A stretch of DNA of 64,000 bases from NCBI RefSeq assembly GCF_029227915.1, contig NC_079876.1, positions 30,601,828-30,665,827 of the forward strand. The letters are read 5' to 3'. The position numbers and the translations under genes are program-made. Under the pieces are notes generated by a model that searched no databases, was not told the origin of the DNA, and saw nothing but the letters and a program-made list of their open reading frames with translations. Numbering within the stretch: position 1 is the first letter of the stretch; every line of letters starts with the position of its first letter. Source of the DNA: Hydractinia symbiolongicarpus. Its lineage: Eukaryota > Cnidaria > Hydrozoa > Anthoathecata > Hydractiniidae. Below are positions 23,791 through 38,616 of this stretch, piece by piece.

Positions 23791-25970
23791 ACCTGTAATC
23801 AAAAGCGTACGAAATATATCGCCTCAAAAATATTGATTTTTTTTTGTTAAATGCATTTGGTGTGTGGTTCGAAAGTTTTTTTGAGAGATGTGGTGGTGGG
23901 TGACTAAAAGTTCCCGTGATTTATAACTTTTAGCTGCGTTATAGTTGCAACAACAGCTTGATACAATAGTAGTATGAGACGAAGGGAATAAATTAACATA
24001 ATTAAGTCTTTTGATGACACGTCATCAAACATGTGAAGTCAACCGTAATCTTAAAATCATTTCTTAAGAAAATCGCATTTGGAAACGTTATGTTACGGAA
24101 ATAATTTTGCCATTCAATTTTGATTTTATTTATAGCATAATTGTCCCATAAGATATCTGCCGGTTTTCACACATATGAATAGGTGAGTATTGGAAAAACC
24201 CGAAAATTCCCAGTGATTGTAAAAATCGGAGAAAACGGATTACACAGGTGGCGAAACAATTACTCGAAATGTTTGAAATGTAAATACTGTGAAGAATTCT
24301 TTATAATCATTGACCAGAATTTATTATAGCAAATTCTGTTTTATAGAATATAACGGCGGTCGTTTTGACTAATGTCTAACCAGCATTTATACAGCGCAGT
24401 CTGTGCATTAGTAAAGCGCTTGTAGGGACACATTTTTCATAATGGTAGAGCAACAAGAAGAAAACAACATTAGTAGAAACTTTGTGGTTTTACCATTATA
24501 ACACTAAAATCAAAGAAGGGTTCTTAATGTTTCATCGACTGTATTCTATCCACAAGATAGAATATTGATCCGATCAACCATGCCAGCTCGTCACAAAGGT
24601 CGTTTGACAATTTTTTAATGACGAACAACAAAGCTTTTTTTTTTGCTGTTACCTTCTCGACCAGCACCGTTAACTGCTTGGGCTTACGAGTTTTTTCGTT
24701 CTCAACTCTTGCATTTCCCCGCTTGTCTAACGAAACCACGTATCACATTCTAGAAGCTTTGACATTTTTAGTCATTTCTTCGTATTTGGTATATTGTTTG
24801 GACTGAATTTCTTTATCACCATGCAGTCATTTATGACACGAAGAGCCATCAACGATTCTTCTTGCAAGTTTACAACAAGATCTTCTTTGATTGATGCTAA
24901 ACCCTTTCTAATAACTAACCATGCGATAGTAAAACAAGCAGAAGATGTGGCAGTCGAAAGATAAATGACCCCAAGTGCCCATAATTTTTTTATAAAAAAA
25001 AACATAAAAAATAAAGTAAATGAATACCAACCCTGTAAAGTTAATAGCTTTTCAGACAGCATGGTCACTGGCCATATGAGGATGGAAACATACTTCAAAT
25101 CTTACATCGACACTTTTAATCGATTACTGTTCCATAAAATAGGACGTTGCTGTGGAGTCAAAACCAAACGTCCAGGAGTTTTTATAATTTCAAAAAAAGA
25201 GTTTCTAGGAGCATTAACAAAATTCAGGATTTTCCAGGAGATACCCCTTCAGACACAAATTTAGTTCTTTTTAATGTTGCTATTTCAAATACTTAAAGGA
25301 TGTAATTAATAGTCGGAATATATATCCGTCTCAACACAACCATCCTATAAAGGGCCTAAGCAATTCGCTTAGAATCTCCAGGCCTCACAACCCTCCACTG
25401 AACAGTGTTTCTTCGCGTAACAAACTTTTTATTTGGACCGCCGTATTCTCAGCATCAGTTTAAAAGCACTTTAACGATGCAAATAGTCGAAACTAAGTAA
25501 GTCTACATTAACTGTCGTTGAAAACAGGTATTAAGTTAAATTAAAGGCTAAAAAGGTCCTCTTTCACTTAAAGAACCTAATACCTGACTCAAAAAAAACA
25601 AGGTTGCTTAAAGACGTAAACGTATTAAGCTTAGAAAAAAATTATATGTAATTAAAGATAAGAAAAAGAATTGAAGATAATATGGATGATAAAAACTGAT
25701 CTGAAGTTATCACATTCCTGAAAAATTATTTTCCAAAATTATTTTTCCGGCAAGCCTATGTTACATGTAAATGCAGAAATTCAGCGGGTCAGTTTTATAG
25801 AACTGATTACTATGGAATCATTTAAATAAAGAGACAGTCGATCATCAATATGGATTTATTTACAAATATAAAAGTTTAGGTTTATTAAATATTTTAATAC
25901 AGTATTACGATACAGTATTCCATAACAAAAAGTAACAAAAGAAAGACTTCTAAGTAACAACAACGTTAAG
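23791..25970. other. Gene-poor stretch with a possible decayed coding fragment
   Basis: Minus-strand open stretches at 24524-24739 and 24772-25098 encode Lys/Glu-rich, possibly coiled-coil sequence but contain no recognisable domain. They may be remains of a mobile element. A 13-bp stem inverted repeat (CAGGTATTA / TAATACCTG) lies at about 25527-25590. TTTATT at 25855-25860, AATAAA on the minus strand, could be the UBR7 polyadenylation signal. Confidence 0.3.
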
Positions 25971-26075
25971 CTCGCTTGCCTCGTTGATTTAAAGTTGCCT
26001 CGTTGATTCGAAATTGTCTCGTTGATTCAAACTTGCCTCGTTGATTGGAACTTACCTCGTTTATTCAAACTTGAG
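25971..26075. repeat. About 20-bp tandem repeat just past the UBR7 stop
   Basis: CTTGCCTCGTTGATTCAAA-like units repeat about five times and end a few bases from the stop codon at 26079-26081. They would lie in the UBR7 3' UTR. Confidence 0.8.
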
Positions 26076-26078
26076 TCG

Positions 26079-29000
26079 TCAGTACTTGCAAACGTTCGGC
26101 GGAATCCCTTCGCCGTCATCTAAGCGCCTTCGTTTTCTCTTGTTTAGTTCTTCAAAAAATCCTTCGACGTCCTCCTTTCGAACAACCTGGGCAAAAAAAA
26201 TATTATTTTTGAAAAATTTAGTATCCCCCTTTCTTCGCAAAACGGCATGAAAATTGGGTCGAGAAAGAACAAAGGATAAACTTGCTCACAACAAAGAAAC
26301 ACTATCAAAATGGAAAACGTACCTGATTTTCTTTAAAACCGCCTAAAAATTCTTGCAAGCCTGATTTAAGATCATTGTATCCTAGAGCGAAAAAAAGTGA
26401 TTATGAAAAAGCATAAAAGCAGCGGAAGATCCAGGAAGAAACACCGTCTCAGCCGCTTCGTGTAGGTAAATCATGACGCACATCTGGGTGAGCACTTTAA
26501 GCCGTACACCCTTTTAGGTGCAATGTTTTGTACACAAAAGGTAATGTAAAAACTACCCAAGATTAGTAGTCAGTGCTGAATATTTCAACCAATGACCAGT
26601 TTAAAAATTGATTATTCTACAAGGCAATAATTAAGTCTGTCTCTCCTTTTGTCAAATTTCAAGACTTTTGATTAGTATTTTTTAACCTTTTTTGAGACGA
26701 CGGCATTTATATCAATGGAGATTTGAGAACATTTTTATATTTTCCTAGAAAATTGAGTATTTGAGAATTTAGGTGTAACATATGTTAAGTAATCATGTTG
26801 CATTTCTATGCATTTCGAAAGCAAAAACATACGTCACTAAAATTAAGGAGATTGAATGAAGTTTTTAAAAATCTACTTTTGGAGAAAAAAAATTAGATTG
26901 AGGAGTTCCACAACAGGCCCTTTATTATCATTACTATTATTTGCCGAGAATAGCCTCTTCATTTTCTAATGGCACTGTTATCAATGAGAGACCTGCGAAG
27001 AAAGTACTAGTGCTTTTAAAGCACCCAATTGTGCTACGGAAGGAGTGCAAGCACAAAAGCCGCTTAAGTAGACAACTGCCTAATATATTAGGCCTATTCT
27101 CATGCTCAACGTTAAGCAGAAAGGATCGACTGGGGTTTAAAACCAAGAACTTCCGCACTGGAGGCAAAAGCTCTACCACAAGGCCATCAATCGGTTTGGT
27201 TTACCTGTCACAGACGTCAGTTCGCTGCATAGCAATGATTAGTAAATCATTTTCTTTTTGGAAAGCAATCAGTTTATTTATTATACAGAGATTTTATATA
27301 ACCACCTTGCATGAGTTCCACTTGTTGTACTCTGTTCATCTGTGATATTGAGTTAGCCGCTTCTTCCCATACCTTCTCAACATTTTCTTTACCTCGTTTC
27401 TCGTAAAACGAGATTGTATCTGTATCAGTAATAATGAAACCAATTTCTTTCTCTTCATAATTACTCTAAGACAACGAACCAACAATAAAATCAAGACGGT
27501 ATATAAATGTGGTATATAAAGGACAGGCGAATTATCCACGGGCCATCGACTAGTTATATAGATATTACGAAGATTTTTAATCTGCGCAAATCCCGTTGTT
27601 GCCCATCCGAAAACAAGTTACAAAACACTCACCAAACATTTCGGACATTGGCACAACATATTTCGCCAGCTGTCTTTCATGAATAAAGCTTTTAGATCTT
27701 TCTCTTCAACTGCTTTATATATTTGCTTCAAAATCTCAAGCTTGCAATTCTACAACGAGAACAATACCAACTTCACCAACAATAAAAAGATGAAGCGAAG
27801 CCACAGGAAAGATTGTGTAGAAAGAAGAGAAAATGTAAACATTCAATTTTAGGAGATATTAGAAAAAGCATTAACCTGAACTATTACGCAATCTGCTGAA
27901 ATTTTAATCTTGTAAAAAGGCAGTAATCGAGTTCAAAAATGTAATACTGGGGCTGGTAAAATTATTGTCTCAATTTTTGCGTTCTACACTTTGTTTTGGG
28001 CATAAATTTGACTTACTGTTTAAAATTTTTTGATGGTTAAGATAAAGTTTTTTTAACGAATTGCAAAAAGAAATGACTTATATTTTTTTTCGGTATGAAT
28101 TTTTCATGACATACTTAATCATGAAATGAGCCTAAATTGTAACTTATATATTTCCATATGACTTGCCAGAAAGGACTGAAAGAAAAGAACGGCTGTAAAA
28201 CTGAAATTAAGGAGATTGAATAAAGTTGTTAAAAATCTACTTTTGGAGAAGCCTTTTCAAATCATTAATCACTACCAACCCTAACGATTCTTAATTACAG
28301 GAATTTTTATTAATTAGTGACAAAATTTAACTAAATATTTGTTTTGGCCTCATTATGTATAAATAAAAAATGTAATAAAAAACGCATTTTTTGTCCACGA
28401 AGTGTTATACTGTAAACACATAGTTCAAACACGATTACGTTTTATAGAGATCGATAGCACTTTTTTGGCTATTTTGTGAAGTTGGCAAAAAGCATCAAAC
28501 TGTGAATTCGTTAGTCTGTTGAACAAAGGCCACAGAAGTGCTAATTTTCCTAGTGCTAGTCACACTTTCTAACATGTCTGCTTTTTGAAAATAATCAGGG
28601 CAAAAGAGAATCGAAATTTAAGAAAAATGACCTCGTTGACGTCAGCAAAAATTATCACATTTTGAGATAACAGATAAACTAAGTTTTAAGCCCGTTGTAA
28701 ACATTGACAACTAAACTTGGACAATTTCAAATTAAAAATAAATAATATTAAAAACAGTCCAATATAATTAGTCAGAAAAAAAAATTAGGCGCATGTTGTA
28801 AATTTAACGAAGATGAAAAATTAGGTTTGGCACTACACAAATACCTCTGTATCATTTGTTGAAGCAAGTAGTTTTGAATCAACAGCCGATTCCACATCTA
28901 CATTGTCATTAGTATCGTTGTTTTTAATTACGGTGGCAGATGGGGTAACTAAATATAAAGTATTACTTTCACGTTAAAGTGAATTGGACAATAGCAGGGC

Positions 29001-32000
29001 ATGCTTTTAGAGTACCTCAGTAGAGAGAAAACACAAAGCATATTTAAAAAATATATTTTTAGCATTTAGAAATAGACGTTGAGTGTTTTATATATCCCTC
29101 ACTGGCATACTCAAGAAAGTTAGAATTTGATAACAGCAAATTATTTAATACAACCAGCAGTAAAACAGTAACGAAAATTACCAGTAAAGTCTTTGTAAAA
29201 CTGTAGAAATGTATTTTTCTTCACACACTGGTCACAAATCATTTCTGAATAATCTGCCGGTGCTAAACAGCCTAAATGCTGAAAATTAAGGTAGCATTTT
29301 TCTTGAACAACTGGGAGTAGTTAAAGCAATGTCTTATATCTAACATGGTTATCTAGATAAGCAAACTCATAGCATAAATAGATGTTCCAACACACTTAAA
29401 CTGCCTTAATGGTCCATTTGGACCTCTACGATAAGCACCGAGGTTTCTGTTGAGGGTCTATGCAAATTTTTTATTAAGTAAAAAAATACAAAAATTTTGG
29501 AATGGATTTCAAAATAAAGAGGTTCTCTCCTGATACCTATAGAACTGGAATGATTAGTACCATAAAATGTTTGCTCATATGGGATATGTAAACAGTTGAA
29601 AGATTACCCTTCAACGTAACTGAGACCAACTACATATTTACAACAACACTACCACTTAATACACATAACCTACCCTGGAATGGAACCAGTCTTCACATAA
29701 AATACATTGAATCATTTCATCTTCAACCTACAAAGTAAAAACCAATACATATTAAATGAACGTATGCGACTAGCAAATTTTTATTTATCTCAAGCTTTGA
29801 CTAAAGTTGAAATTTTCCCAAACTGACTGCTGGGTACTCTGATGTACTGTGAAAATGCAAAGGGTTACTCTAAAAAGCAACAATTGTCTTAATTTTCACT
29901 AACTTGGGCCAAAGTGAAACTTTCACGCAGCCTCTGTAGAACACAAATAAATCATGCTCTTGTAATGCAACCCACCTCATCTTCTGGATCAGGATACGGT
30001 CGCCCACAAGTACAATATTTACCATGGAAGTTGTGATTATATTTATTTTTCGGGTTTATTTCATCCTTTTCCTGTAATACAGAGAAGTAAAAAAAGTTAC
30101 ATCAAAACTACAACTTCTTACAATGTATGTATGTATGTATGTATGTTTGTCTGTCTGTCCATGCAAATTCTAATATTATTACCATTATTATTATTAGGAT
30201 GACCAGAAAGTTTATTTGGTGGAAGTTAAACAAAAACTTTAGAAAGTAGCAGTAAAATCACCTTTTCTAAGGAGCATGTTAAATCACCAAATTTTGAATT
30301 TCCACAATCACATCTGAAATTCCTACAATAATTTAGTTATAATAAACATTTGAATATTTAAAGCAGACTATATAATAAAAGAAACACATTGCTTCAGGAG
30401 AAAGTTTACAGAAGAAAGTAATTAGTTAATATTAGATGCAATTCGGCTAAATTTTTGACAAACCACTTTTAACATCTAAATTGAACTATAAATGAAAAAT
30501 TAAATTATTGAAAAAACTGTGAACTTTTCAAATTAGTGCAGACAAAATCACAATAGTACATCTCCAATTAAACTTGACACCTTAACTGTATATCTTATAT
30601 TTAAATTATTGCCATATGACAGTTTTGTAGACAGAGTTCACAGAATGCATATCAAGACTTCAACTCTGAAGGTGGGTTCACAGTCAATCTATATTTGTTG
30701 TGAATAAAATAATGCAGTGCAGTTGCAAACACGAAAAATAAAACTGCACAGCACATAACAAATCAGATATTTATTTTTAATTATTTAATTATTTACAGGA
30801 CTTTTTTTCATTTATTATAGTCAATATTATACTCAAGATATTCAATGTTTATATACATTAAATATTGCACACAGAAAGTGAAACTTATCTTTCACACCAA
30901 CTTCAGTTTTATTTTGAAATCTTAAACCTCATTTTGACATTGTATTTCAAAACATGATTGGTTGATACATTTCTATTCGCTGTGGTAAATGAACTTCAGC
31001 CATAATTCAGCCTGACAAGCTGCCGTCAACTATTTTTTTTGTATTAGCGACGGAATTTCAGACTTCTCAGCGCCAATAGAATTACCGTTGTCAGGTCTTG
31101 CAGTGAATGACTTGCAACCAAACTAGTGACTGTTATTTAAAACTTTACTTCTGTTTAGTATACTTGCACTCGCATTGTACTCTTAGCTACTCTCAATTTT
31201 TTCTTTCTCATTTAATACTACTAGTTTAAAAAATGTGTAGCTTTAGTTGCGATCGACACTGTATGTGTTACACATTTTTCGTCACTTTGTTATCCCCACA
31301 AATAATATTTGTAGTGACGGCATATTTATTGCTGCTGGAAATTATATATTTTGCATATTCAGCAGCAATTTTAGCTACAATTGCCACATGCAGCAGTGAA
31401 ATATTTTTCGAGTTTCTCACATGCAGAAAGAACACATCCAGTGTGGTGTCAACAGCATGACTTATCAATGTGTGTGAGGGGGTGTACACCTCTTAATGTC
31501 ACTCACACAGGGAATTCCACAAAGAAAACAACAAGTAATACAAATCGCACAAATACATCATATTAGAGAATTTGCATGTGCAATTTGTCATAACCTACAG
31601 CAAGTATATATTGCAGGATTACATTAAAATACTGAAGAAAGAGAGAGGCTGCATTGTACCACGTTGTATTCACTGTGATGGCCTACCATTTTGTTTTGCG
31701 ATGTCTATTCTCTCGACCTGGCCACAGACTATCTTTTCACGGGGGTTATAACAATTAATTTCAATGAGACGAGCGTATTCGTGTGTAAATTCTCAAACAC
31801 AAAGTCTGCTTTATTTACTAAGTGATTCACCTTTTTCATAATTGCTTTTAGAAGTAATGTAAAAAAGAATGAATAAAATAATCAATGGAAGACATACCGT
31901 TTTGTGTAAAGTTCAATCAGATCATGCCCTTCATGGCAATGCAAGGAACAGCCGAAACAAACTCCTGCCAAATTCTCATGCAACGGGTCACATGTCTCAC

Positions 32001-34610
32001 AGGAAAACAATGCTTGTCTTTCCACATAACCCTAAATATTATTAAAAAAACTCAGATTATTGTTAATAAAAAATTAATCATGTAAAATGTCAAATTTTGA
32101 CCAATGCAGAACACCTGCAAACATGCCAAAAATGGTCGAAGTGCTTTGTGTCATGTACCAGAACTACTAACAACTTTTCTTCCCTGGCTCCCTATAGTCA
32201 GGGATGAAAAGCTGCTAGTTTGAGATTAGAAATGTTTCCCCCCAGGGCACCTCTCCTCTGGCACAGAATTGGTTTTTCCTTCCACATTTTAAAATATATT
32301 CCTATTTTGACATGATTAAGTTGCTCAGGGTGTGCTACTTGTATTGCTTATCTAAAAACAAAAATTGTTGCTGACAAAAATTTTTGCGATTTAAAACAGT
32401 CTTGTAAAGTAAAGCACACGCCCAAATTTGCTTTTATAGTGTCCAGACCTGTGATTTTCGAGTCTTCCATTGGTCTGTGTGTGATCAATAACACCAAAAA
32501 TGACAAGACTGTTGAAATTGTTCTCATATCTCTGAAGAAATTATCCTGAAAATTTAGTTAAATTTGCAAATAGATAAACTTTTGAATACTTTGCAATCCC
32601 TGCAACCCAGAATAAAATGAAAGATGATGCAACAAAATTTTCATATTGACGACATTGTCCTTTTAAAGGAAGAGAACTATAGGAACGACTGGAAAATGTG
32701 TAGAGTGGTCTGTATAACACAGGATGCTACTGGAATTACCAGAATTGCTAAATTAAGGTTTCTAAATGGACAGCAACTTTAACATACTGTACATAAATTG
32801 GATTATGCGTCTATTCGAGTACACAAGCGTAACAAATAAATTTTATTTACTAAAAAATTTAAAGCTGAGTTATTAATCAACTAAAAACCCTAAATTTTTT
32901 TTTAGAAATTGTAATAAGGATCATGTACTTTTGATAAACAGTTGATGAGATATTAGGGTTTGATGTGTTTTGATGACGTCATAACCCATCCATTCCGAAA
33001 CGGATTCGGGGACCCAAGTTTGGGAAACTTACCCAAATTGGTCCTAGGTGGTTACCCATGCGGTGAAAACATTGTCGTCACCACCTCGTTTCCAAGGTTA
33101 TTTGGCCTCAAAGTTTTAAGTGCACTGTCATTGCCTCATTAATTTAATAGAGGATATTGACATTAAAGTAGTGTTATTGACGTCACACCATAACATAAAA
33201 TTTAACATTTGAGACATTTTTTTCAGCAACTTTGACATAAAATTCTGGCGACTTCATAAGAAAATGAACACATCCACTATGACCGTCACATACACTTCGT
33301 ATTATTTTATAAGATTATGTGGTATCACATTAGGGAAGCCATGTTAATGCCTCGGTGCCAGTTTCGTTGTTTGTTATATGTTTGTGTGTGCAGTATAATT
33401 GTTTGTTTAATTGTCAATTATGTTTGTAAGGTGTGTAGTTGTTCAGTTGCTGCAGTGTGTGCTTGCATGTGAGCTACTTGTAGGCAAACATGTGGATAGC
33501 AAATTAGTAAGTTTTTTTCTTGTACTTATTTCTTGTTCTTATATTTATTCATCTGGTTTATTAAGTTCTTTTAACTTTAGTATTGTTTTAGCTTGTGGTT
33601 GTAACATTTAATTTAGCAATGGGCATTTTAAACTAAATTTGATGTGTATTTAATTTGGAGATGATTTTTTTGACTGTAAGAGAATAATTTTTATGCGTTG
33701 AATTTGCCCATTTATTTTGATGGATAAAAAAATTAAATTTGGCGAGCACTTAATTTGGCAATTTCAGACCAAAATCGCTGAATTAGTGCTCACTAAAATT
33801 TGTACAAATACGTTGGAAGTTTTTTGTCATAACAATTTCAGATTTGTCAAAGAAAATAAAGATAATGTAAATCTGTTCACAAAGGAGAAAACTTTTCTTA
33901 CATATTGCAACATTATTATGTCTTGCATTTTGCAACAAAATTTGGGATTTGGGCAAAAACAGCAATAATTATTTGATTCCACTTTTTTGGATGAAGCAAC
34001 AAATAAAGAGCAAAAAAATTACCATGTTTATATAGACAAACAACTTTAGAGTCTAATAAAATTTCTATATTTTGTTGACAAAAAATGTAAATGACATCAG
34101 AATGTTTGTTGCTTTAAAATGGTTGGATGATGATAACAATTGCATGAAAATAGCGTGGTAAAACTTGTTTATTTAATCTAAGCTCTATATTAAAAACATG
34201 TATATTTTTGAATGTATAGAACTTGTGTTATTTTTATATTGTGATCATGTATCTAGATTAGAAAAGATATTCAGCCTTTGACTAAACAAATCATGATTTG
34301 TTATTCTGCACATTTAAACATTGAAGAAAATGGGAAGAAATATTGGCACTTCCACTTATAAAATTTGAAAGAACATAATTTGCTTATATAGTTTTTGTGA
34401 TGAGGCACATGTATGGTTAAATTTTGATACATTTTTCAAATTTTTCAGATGGCCAATTTAATGTTTTAAACTTACCAAATTGTATGAGCAATTATTTTCA
34501 TCACCAGCCCCTAACACTGCAATAGCATCCTCTTCCTGTTTTAGTTTCTCATTAACTGCATCCTGAATCGTAATGACTTCTTCCTCACAATCATTATCAA
34601 TGGCTGACAT
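26079..34610 (-). CDS. UBR7: UBR7-like E3 ubiquitin ligase (UBR box plus PHD finger)
   Basis: Eleven exons join in phase to 374 aa (human UBR7 is about 425): 34610-34476, 32031-31898, 30322-30262, 30071-29976, 29727-29674, 29278-29182, 28948-28845, 27749-27633, 27465-27306, 26381-26323, 26186-26079. An acidic N terminus ending AVLGAGDENNCSY matches human UBR7. The UBR box spans about residues 46-115, with Cys/His pairs in CETCD, CFGCSLHCHEGH and RCDCGNSKF. A PHD finger follows at about 130-185 (YCTCGRPYPDPEDE, MIQCILCEDWFH, MICDQC). The C-terminal part has LCQCPKC, MNRVQQVEL and KREDV-like segments ending in a basic KRKRRR stretch, all known from UBR7. The family binds histones, and the PHD finger is reported to promote H2B monoubiquitination. 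The gene is large because introns 1 and 2 hold repeats. An acceptor-like TTCTTAG lies 18 nt before the ATG. Confidence 0.96.
26834..28255. repeat. 55-bp direct repeat in two UBR7 introns
   Basis: AAATTAAGGAGATTGAATGA followed by AGTTTTTAAAAATCTACTTTTGGAG at 26834-26890 recurs at about 28200-28252 with few changes. The span given covers both copies and what lies between. Confidence 0.75.
26937..27196 (-). mobile_element. tRNA-derived SINE-like copy
   Basis: On the minus strand it begins with a tRNA-like head (GTGGTAGAGCTTTTGCCTCC, then GCGGAAGTTCTTGGTTTTAAACCCC). The body TTTCTGCTTAACGTTGAGCA...GAGAATAGG...TTAGGCAGTTGTCTA is shared with 42366-42610. It ends in an ATA/ATG-rich tail. It sits in a UBR7 intron, in the same orientation as the gene. 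Confidence 0.65.
30124..30160. repeat. (TATG)n/(TCTG)n microsatellite
   Basis: Five or so TATG units followed by TTTG and TCTG units lie in a UBR7 intron. Confidence 0.9.
32900..33260 (+). repeat. Dispersed repeat, copy 1 (UBR7 intron 1)
   Basis: GATCATGTACTTTTGAT, GAGATA..AGGG, a GATGACGTCAT block, CCCATGC and CAGCAACTTT occur in the same order here and at about 44200-44600 in an HCCS intron. No ORF or clear ends were identified, so the element class is unknown. Confidence 0.5.
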
Positions 34611-35086
34611 TATATTTATTTTTTTTAACTAAGAATAAGAGGCATAGGTGTTTACTTGGCTAATAACAGTTTCTATTTCCCATCTATTTGTTAATTTTTG
34701 GACAAGAGGACAAGATTTTTTGAACAACATACTTATAATGCAGTCTAATAAATGCAGTCAAACTTAGCAGTTTTAAAAATTGTTCAAAGTATATTTTCTG
34801 TTGGCAACAGAACTAGTTCTGCTGATAATCTGCTGAAAAAAACACGATAAAAAACACAGGTTTGTACAATCACTATCTATTTAAATAATTTATACAAGGT
34901 TATATTTCCAAAAGCATGTTATTTAATTCCTAACCATGGTAAACTAAAAACGGAACATATATATATTGAAATATTAAAGCTGAAACCAAATAGAAATATA
35001 TGCTACAAAAGGGTGTATATCATTATTAGTTGCACTGTCAGATTAGTGGACTCATGCTGATTTGTTAATAAAACAATTGCGTTACA

Positions 35087-36037
<951 letters not shown>

Positions 36038-36147
36038 TTTGACTTGGATTTATGTAAAGTTGTTTAAAATTTGTTTGGATGTAAAATGAAGACAGCTTGA
36101 GATAACAAACCACTAGTCTTACCAAGTTCCTCGCCCGAATGAAAAAA

Positions 36148-36161
36148 TTTCCCGCGCGCGC
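36148..36161. promoter_or_regulatory. E2F-like site upstream of PCNA
   Basis: TTTCCCGCGCGCGC lies about 110 bp upstream of the PCNA ATG, in an otherwise AT-rich region. It matches the E2F consensus TTTSSCGC, and PCNA promoters in animals are known E2F targets. Confidence 0.5.
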
Positions 36162-36807
36162 AAAAAAAACATTGTTCCGCACACAATCGTTTGCCTCTAA
36201 TTTGGGTCTCCCTCGTAGTTATGCTATAAAAATGTTTCATACTAGAAGGACAAAGAATGATTCATGTAAAATGGACAGTTAAAGATAAAGTTGTGTACAA
36301 AATCCCAGAGGCGCGTTGAAACAAAAAATTTGAACTATAATAATTGTGATTTTATGAATAAGTTCCCAGTAGGAGAGATAATTGTACTCGATGTCTCAGT
36401 TCAAAATGGGCTTTTGACACTCATGGCTCAAAGTCCGGAATTGTTGGTAGTGCATTCCAAAACGAAACCAAGTTTAAATCTTTTTTATTCTGAAGTGAAG
36501 TCCAGTGATTATTTGTTTTAAAATGTACAAACGATGCAAGGCTGGGAGCATTAAATGTCTGTATGTGTACCGTCAAGATCACGTTAGAAAATTTAGAGTT
36601 GCGTGAAGTTTGACTTTTACAGTACACAGAGCAGGGGAAAAACATTTAAATATGATGTTACAGTATAAAAAAACGACACCTCCTAATTAGTTGTCAATCA
36701 CATCCTACTTAAGCGGTAATGTAAATGTAACCTAATCGCTTATGTAAAGGTAACCTAGTTAGATAATGTTAAACTTGGTAATAATTTTTTTGCATAGATA
36801 ATTCAAT

Positions 36808-37126
36808 AGGGGCATTGAAAAATTTTTTTCAGGCCCGTTATCAGGATATTGCCGCTAAGATTCAGACCTCTTTTAGCGGATTATTGTCCGTGAAATACAC
36901 ACATTCAGATAAATATTGGAAGCTCAGGGCATGTTTTGTTGATAAAAGAAATCGGAATTGATAACAAGAGGAATTATACTCACGAACGACGAAGAATTTT
37001 CAGGCCACAAACAAATTTTGAAATTTCTCAATCCATAGCGGACTTTTTTTTCAAACTTCAGACCCCCTTTCCCCTTAGCGGCGATATCCCGCTAACAGGG
37101 CCTGAAAAAAAATTTCGAAGGCCCCT
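36808..37126. mobile_element. MITE-like element with about 50-bp inverted ends
   Basis: The left end (GGGGCATTGAAAAATTTTTT, CAGGCCC, ATATTGCCGCTAA) is matched on the minus strand by the right end (GGGGCCTTCGAAATTTTTTT, CAGGCCC, ATATCGCCGCTAA). The element is about 320 bp and non-coding. Flanks are TA-rich and the target duplication is uncertain. Confidence 0.75.
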
Positions 37127-38160
37127 TAATATAATAATTCTGCAAATAAATTATAAAGAAAGCATGATTGTTTACTGCTTTAGCAGAAGTAATTGAACCC
37201 ACTGTTTTTGTATAGAATGTGTTGTTTAAGTTTGCAGCTTGCTCTCTATTATGTTTTAAATAAAAATAATTTATATATCAAAAGTGAGGTTTAACAATAT
37301 TTCCCTGTATTAACATAACACAGCCTAGATTGTGTGAAGCTCAACTTTTAAAAATTTAAAAATGCTTGCTAATTGCACTGCTGTAGGTTTTGAGATTCAA
37401 ACCTCATTCCCAAAGCCTTTTGTCTTTTTTTCATGTCTGAAAATCGATGTTGCCGGGAGTTGTCTAGTAGAGCGCGGGCCCTAATTGGGTCGGCGTAGCT
37501 TAAAAAGAGCATTAAATACTCTAGGAATCTCCATCTAAGCCATGGCCCCTCCTGGAAATAATAGACAGGGTATATCCCTGCACATCTATCTATCTAAGGA
37601 CATTTTATTGGCTAAAATTAAGCATGAAAATATTGGTTTTGACACAAGAAAGTTGTAATAGATCATGTAAAGGTGGGGTTCTGTAGGAGTAGCAACATTT
37701 TGGCTTGAAATATGATATGTCATCTGCTTCTTTTGAAGAAAGACTGCAATTAAAAGAGAGGAAAAAATGATTATCAGATTTTTTATAAGAACCTGAACCT
37801 TCCATCATTGCTTATAAAATTAAAATAACCTGAGTTAAAATTTTACCATAACAACATTCCAGGATATAAATTCTATTACAATTCTCTCTACTTTTTTTAA
37901 TTGTGGTTGATCCCTTTTTCATCTGTACAACTTTGAAGCTAATTGCTTTGGGTTTCAGAATAATGACACAAAATTGATATAAACGCTGTATTTCTATTGG
38001 AATGAGTAGACACAACACGTTCAGTATACGTTGGACTATTTATAGAAATTTTGGAGAATGGGTAGGAATGCAGGTGCCACCTTCATGCGTTGTCACATGC
38101 ACAATTTATGCATATTCTGACCGTCAGGATATGCATCATAGGCGTTTTCATAAGTAAGAC
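37127..38160. other. Gene-free stretch
   Basis: Short spurious minus-strand ORFs only (about 37605-38018). A segment at 37440-37585 (GTCGGCGTAGCTTAAAAAGA, CATGGCCCCTCCTGGAA) has the look of a dispersed repeat, but no partner copy was found in the window. Confidence 0.4.
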
Positions 38161-38362
38161 GCATGAGGCAGACGAGATGGCCTGAACGTCAGACACATGA
38201 GACAGATGAGATGTCCTCAGCGTTGGACGCAATGAGACGCCCTAGCATTAAACGCATGAGGCAGATGAGATGCCCTGAGTGTCAGGCGCATCAACATGCC
38301 CATAATGTCAGGCGCATTTTTGCTAGTCAAGTGTTGCTGATTGAGATGTCCTGAGCGTTAAT
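38161..38362. repeat. 34-bp minisatellite, about 6 irregular copies
   Basis: Units built from GCATGAGGCAGATGAGATGC and CCTGAGCGTCAGAC repeat with internal deletions. Confidence 0.8.
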
Positions 38363-38616
38363 TTTGTTTCAAGTACGCAATTAGAACAGCAAATATTGTG
38401 AACACATGTATACATGCCCTGGACGTTAGGTACTACAATGTCTTGTGTCAACACATTACTTGACTAGACGGCTGACGAAGGAGGCTCACCTTATCCACCA
38501 ATTAAAGTAGAGGCTACCTACAGATTCGCTGTTTTTACCCCTGTACTAAAACCCTGACATAACATTGGCTAAAAGAAATGCCAGGGACACCTTAAGCATA
38601 AGCAAATTTTCTGGCT

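Noticed and set aside
31233-31566. Overlapping short ORFs in UBR7 intron 2
   Set aside because: They lie inside an intron defined by phased exons on the minus strand, lack domains and have no splice support.
33717-33968. 83-codon ORF in UBR7 intron 1
   Set aside because: AT-rich and Lys/Asn/Phe-biased with no recognisable domain; consistent with chance.
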